From: an uncultured Prevotella sp.
GTDB taxonomy: Bacteria > Bacteroidota > Bacteroidia > Bacteroidales > Bacteroidaceae
Direction of reading: 5' to 3'
Assembly (NCBI GenBank): GCA_934204655.1
Contig: CAKPZJ010000027.1
Coordinates: 1 to 40,366, forward strand
DNA: 40,366 nt
The translations under genes and the position numbers were made by a program. The notes beneath the pieces were generated by a model, which worked only from the letters and a program-made list of their open reading frames with translations, did no database searches and had not been told where the DNA came from. Below, in pieces: positions 39,810 to 40,366 of the stretch. Positions within the stretch are counted from its first letter, which is position 1. Every line of letters starts with the position of its first letter.

Positions 39810-39980
39810 GGTAAAAAAGTTAAAGAGTAAAAAAGTAAAAGGAGTTCTCGGCACACTGGCGATTATTTCCTGTACGCCAATGGTAGTCGCGGAAATCCTG
39901 GAGACCGACCTTTACGATGCTGGGAGCCGTCATTAGAAAGCTAAAGGTCGGTCTTTCTATTGCGTGCGATGGTCATTGGC
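39810..39980 (+). repeat. Intergenic repeat family, copy C (two 21-nt units)
   Basis: It has the same architecture as copy A: an A-rich head of AAAAGTAAAA words, hairpin CACTGGCG/CGCCAATG (39854-39861 with 39875-39882), the conserved 40-nt block (39868-39907), one full unit CTGGGAGCCGTCATTAGAAAG (39920-39940) and an end module. AGACCGACCTTTA (39902-39914) pairs with TAAAGGTCGGTCT (39942-39954) over 13 perfect bases. The bases differ from copy A on both arms but pairing is kept. Confidence 0.78.
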
Positions 39981-40126
39981 ATGTTAATGGCCGTCTTCGG
40001 CTGCGTTTCTTACCCTTTTGCCTTCTTACTTTCTTGCTCTTCATTTCCTGCGACCATTATCAGCAGCTTGGGAGCCAGTGGCAGTGTGTAGGCAGCGTTT
40101 CCTGCTACTTTATTCTTTGATATTAT

Positions 40127-40134
40127 TATCTTTG
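40127..40134 (+). promoter_or_regulatory. -7 box of a gene beyond the window end
   Basis: TATCTTTG matches the -7 consensus, without a -33 TTTG. It would begin a leader of more than 220 nt that runs off the window. Confidence 0.45.
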
Positions 40135-40192
40135 CAGCCTCCTTTGTAATTTGGGGGACTACTGGGGTGGTCTGGCTAATAGACAAAAAAAA

Positions 40193-40224
40193 TACGCTGA
40201 TACTCATCAACGAGCTTCAGCGTA
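40193..40224. promoter_or_regulatory. Hairpin in the terminal leader; terminator-like on the minus strand
   Basis: TACGCTGA (40193-40200) and TCAGCGTA (40217-40224) pair over 8 bp with an inner CTC/GAG. Read on the minus strand the stem is followed by eight T (40185-40192 are A), the form of an intrinsic terminator. Read on the plus strand it sits in the leader from 40127. Confidence 0.5.
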
Positions 40225-40229
40225 AAACT

Positions 40230-40316
40230 ATGTTTAACTTAAAATCTTTCAAAATGAATGAAAGCCTCACGGCCTCCATTGTCATCCTTGTTAAACAATC
40301 TGTCAATCTACCTTAA
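40230..40316 (+). CDS. Possible 28-residue leader ORF
   Basis: An ATG 5 nt after the hairpin opens MFNLKSFKMNESLTASIVILVKQSVNLP and stops at 40314-40316. The following sequence (AAAAACCTAA repeated, then ACTAACCTAAACAATCT) resembles leaders of SusC-type genes in this group, from memory. It may be a leader peptide or chance; no coding evidence beyond the open frame. Confidence 0.2.
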   Translation: MFNLKSFKMNESLTASIVILVKQSVNLP

Positions 40317-40366
40317 AAACCTAATAACTAAAAACCTAAATCTATTACTACTAACCTAAACAATCT

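Noticed and set aside
40010..40210. 66-residue minus-strand frame near the window end
   Set aside because: It overlaps a promoter box and hairpin, has a lysine-rich low-complexity end and no recognisable motif.

Overview
The window looks like a chromosomal segment of a Bacteroidales bacterium, most likely a Prevotella-like member of the Prevotellaceae. Three things support this: type IX secretion genes (porT, porU, porV), start codons preceded by A/T-rich leaders without Shine-Dalgarno motifs, and many matches to the Bacteroidetes housekeeping promoter (TTTG, about 19 nt, TAnnTTTG). Core genes are GC-rich, while two restriction-modification (RM) loci and their neighbours are visibly AT-richer.

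Layout. 1-1600: rpoA and rplQ, the end of the alpha ribosomal operon, closed by a terminator. 1600-5950: an AT-rich accessory block containing a 246-bp MITE-like element, a structured non-coding RNA candidate with a perfect promoter, a type II RM system (nuclease on +, HTH regulator plus N6-adenine methylase on -) and two uncharacterised genes. 5950-8870: rmuC, a nitroreductase and a two-cluster ferredoxin on the minus strand, with duplicated promoter-bearing repeats. 9060-13450: porT, a double-SGNH esterase, and a 5'-nucleotidase divided between two genes. 13770-15670: a complete EcoRI-type RM system, with all catalytic and base-contact residues of EcoRI at identical positions. 15950-20560: a WbpM/CapD-like sugar-nucleotide dehydratase, an outer-membrane barrel protein, a SAM methyltransferase and a DUF4359-like protein. 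20590-26350: a heavy-metal RND efflux operon (adaptor, pump, outer-membrane channel) with a dyad operator candidate. 26440-28420: an acyltransferase and a flavodoxin-like reductase. 28660-31680: rplM-rpsI-rpsB-tsf. 31910-39750: a probable operon of a FAH-family hydrolase, porU, porV, ispF and an SLC13/RCK-type permease. The window ends inside the leader of a gene that lies outside it.

How the genes work together. The T9SS genes form an outer-membrane export and surface-attachment route (PorT assembly factor, PorU sortase, PorV shuttle). The three efflux genes form a trans-envelope metal pump. Two independent RM systems within 14 kb suggest strong phage or plasmid pressure.

The most notable non-coding signals are a dispersed intergenic repeat family present three times, built from 21-nt units with pairing-preserving differences; a separate six-unit 21-nt tandem repeat behind tsf; a terminator-like hairpin between promoter and start codon of the EcoRI-type nuclease; and porU, whose intact signal peptide can only be reached from a non-ATG start. 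All statements come from reading the sequence and from remembered family knowledge; no database search was run.
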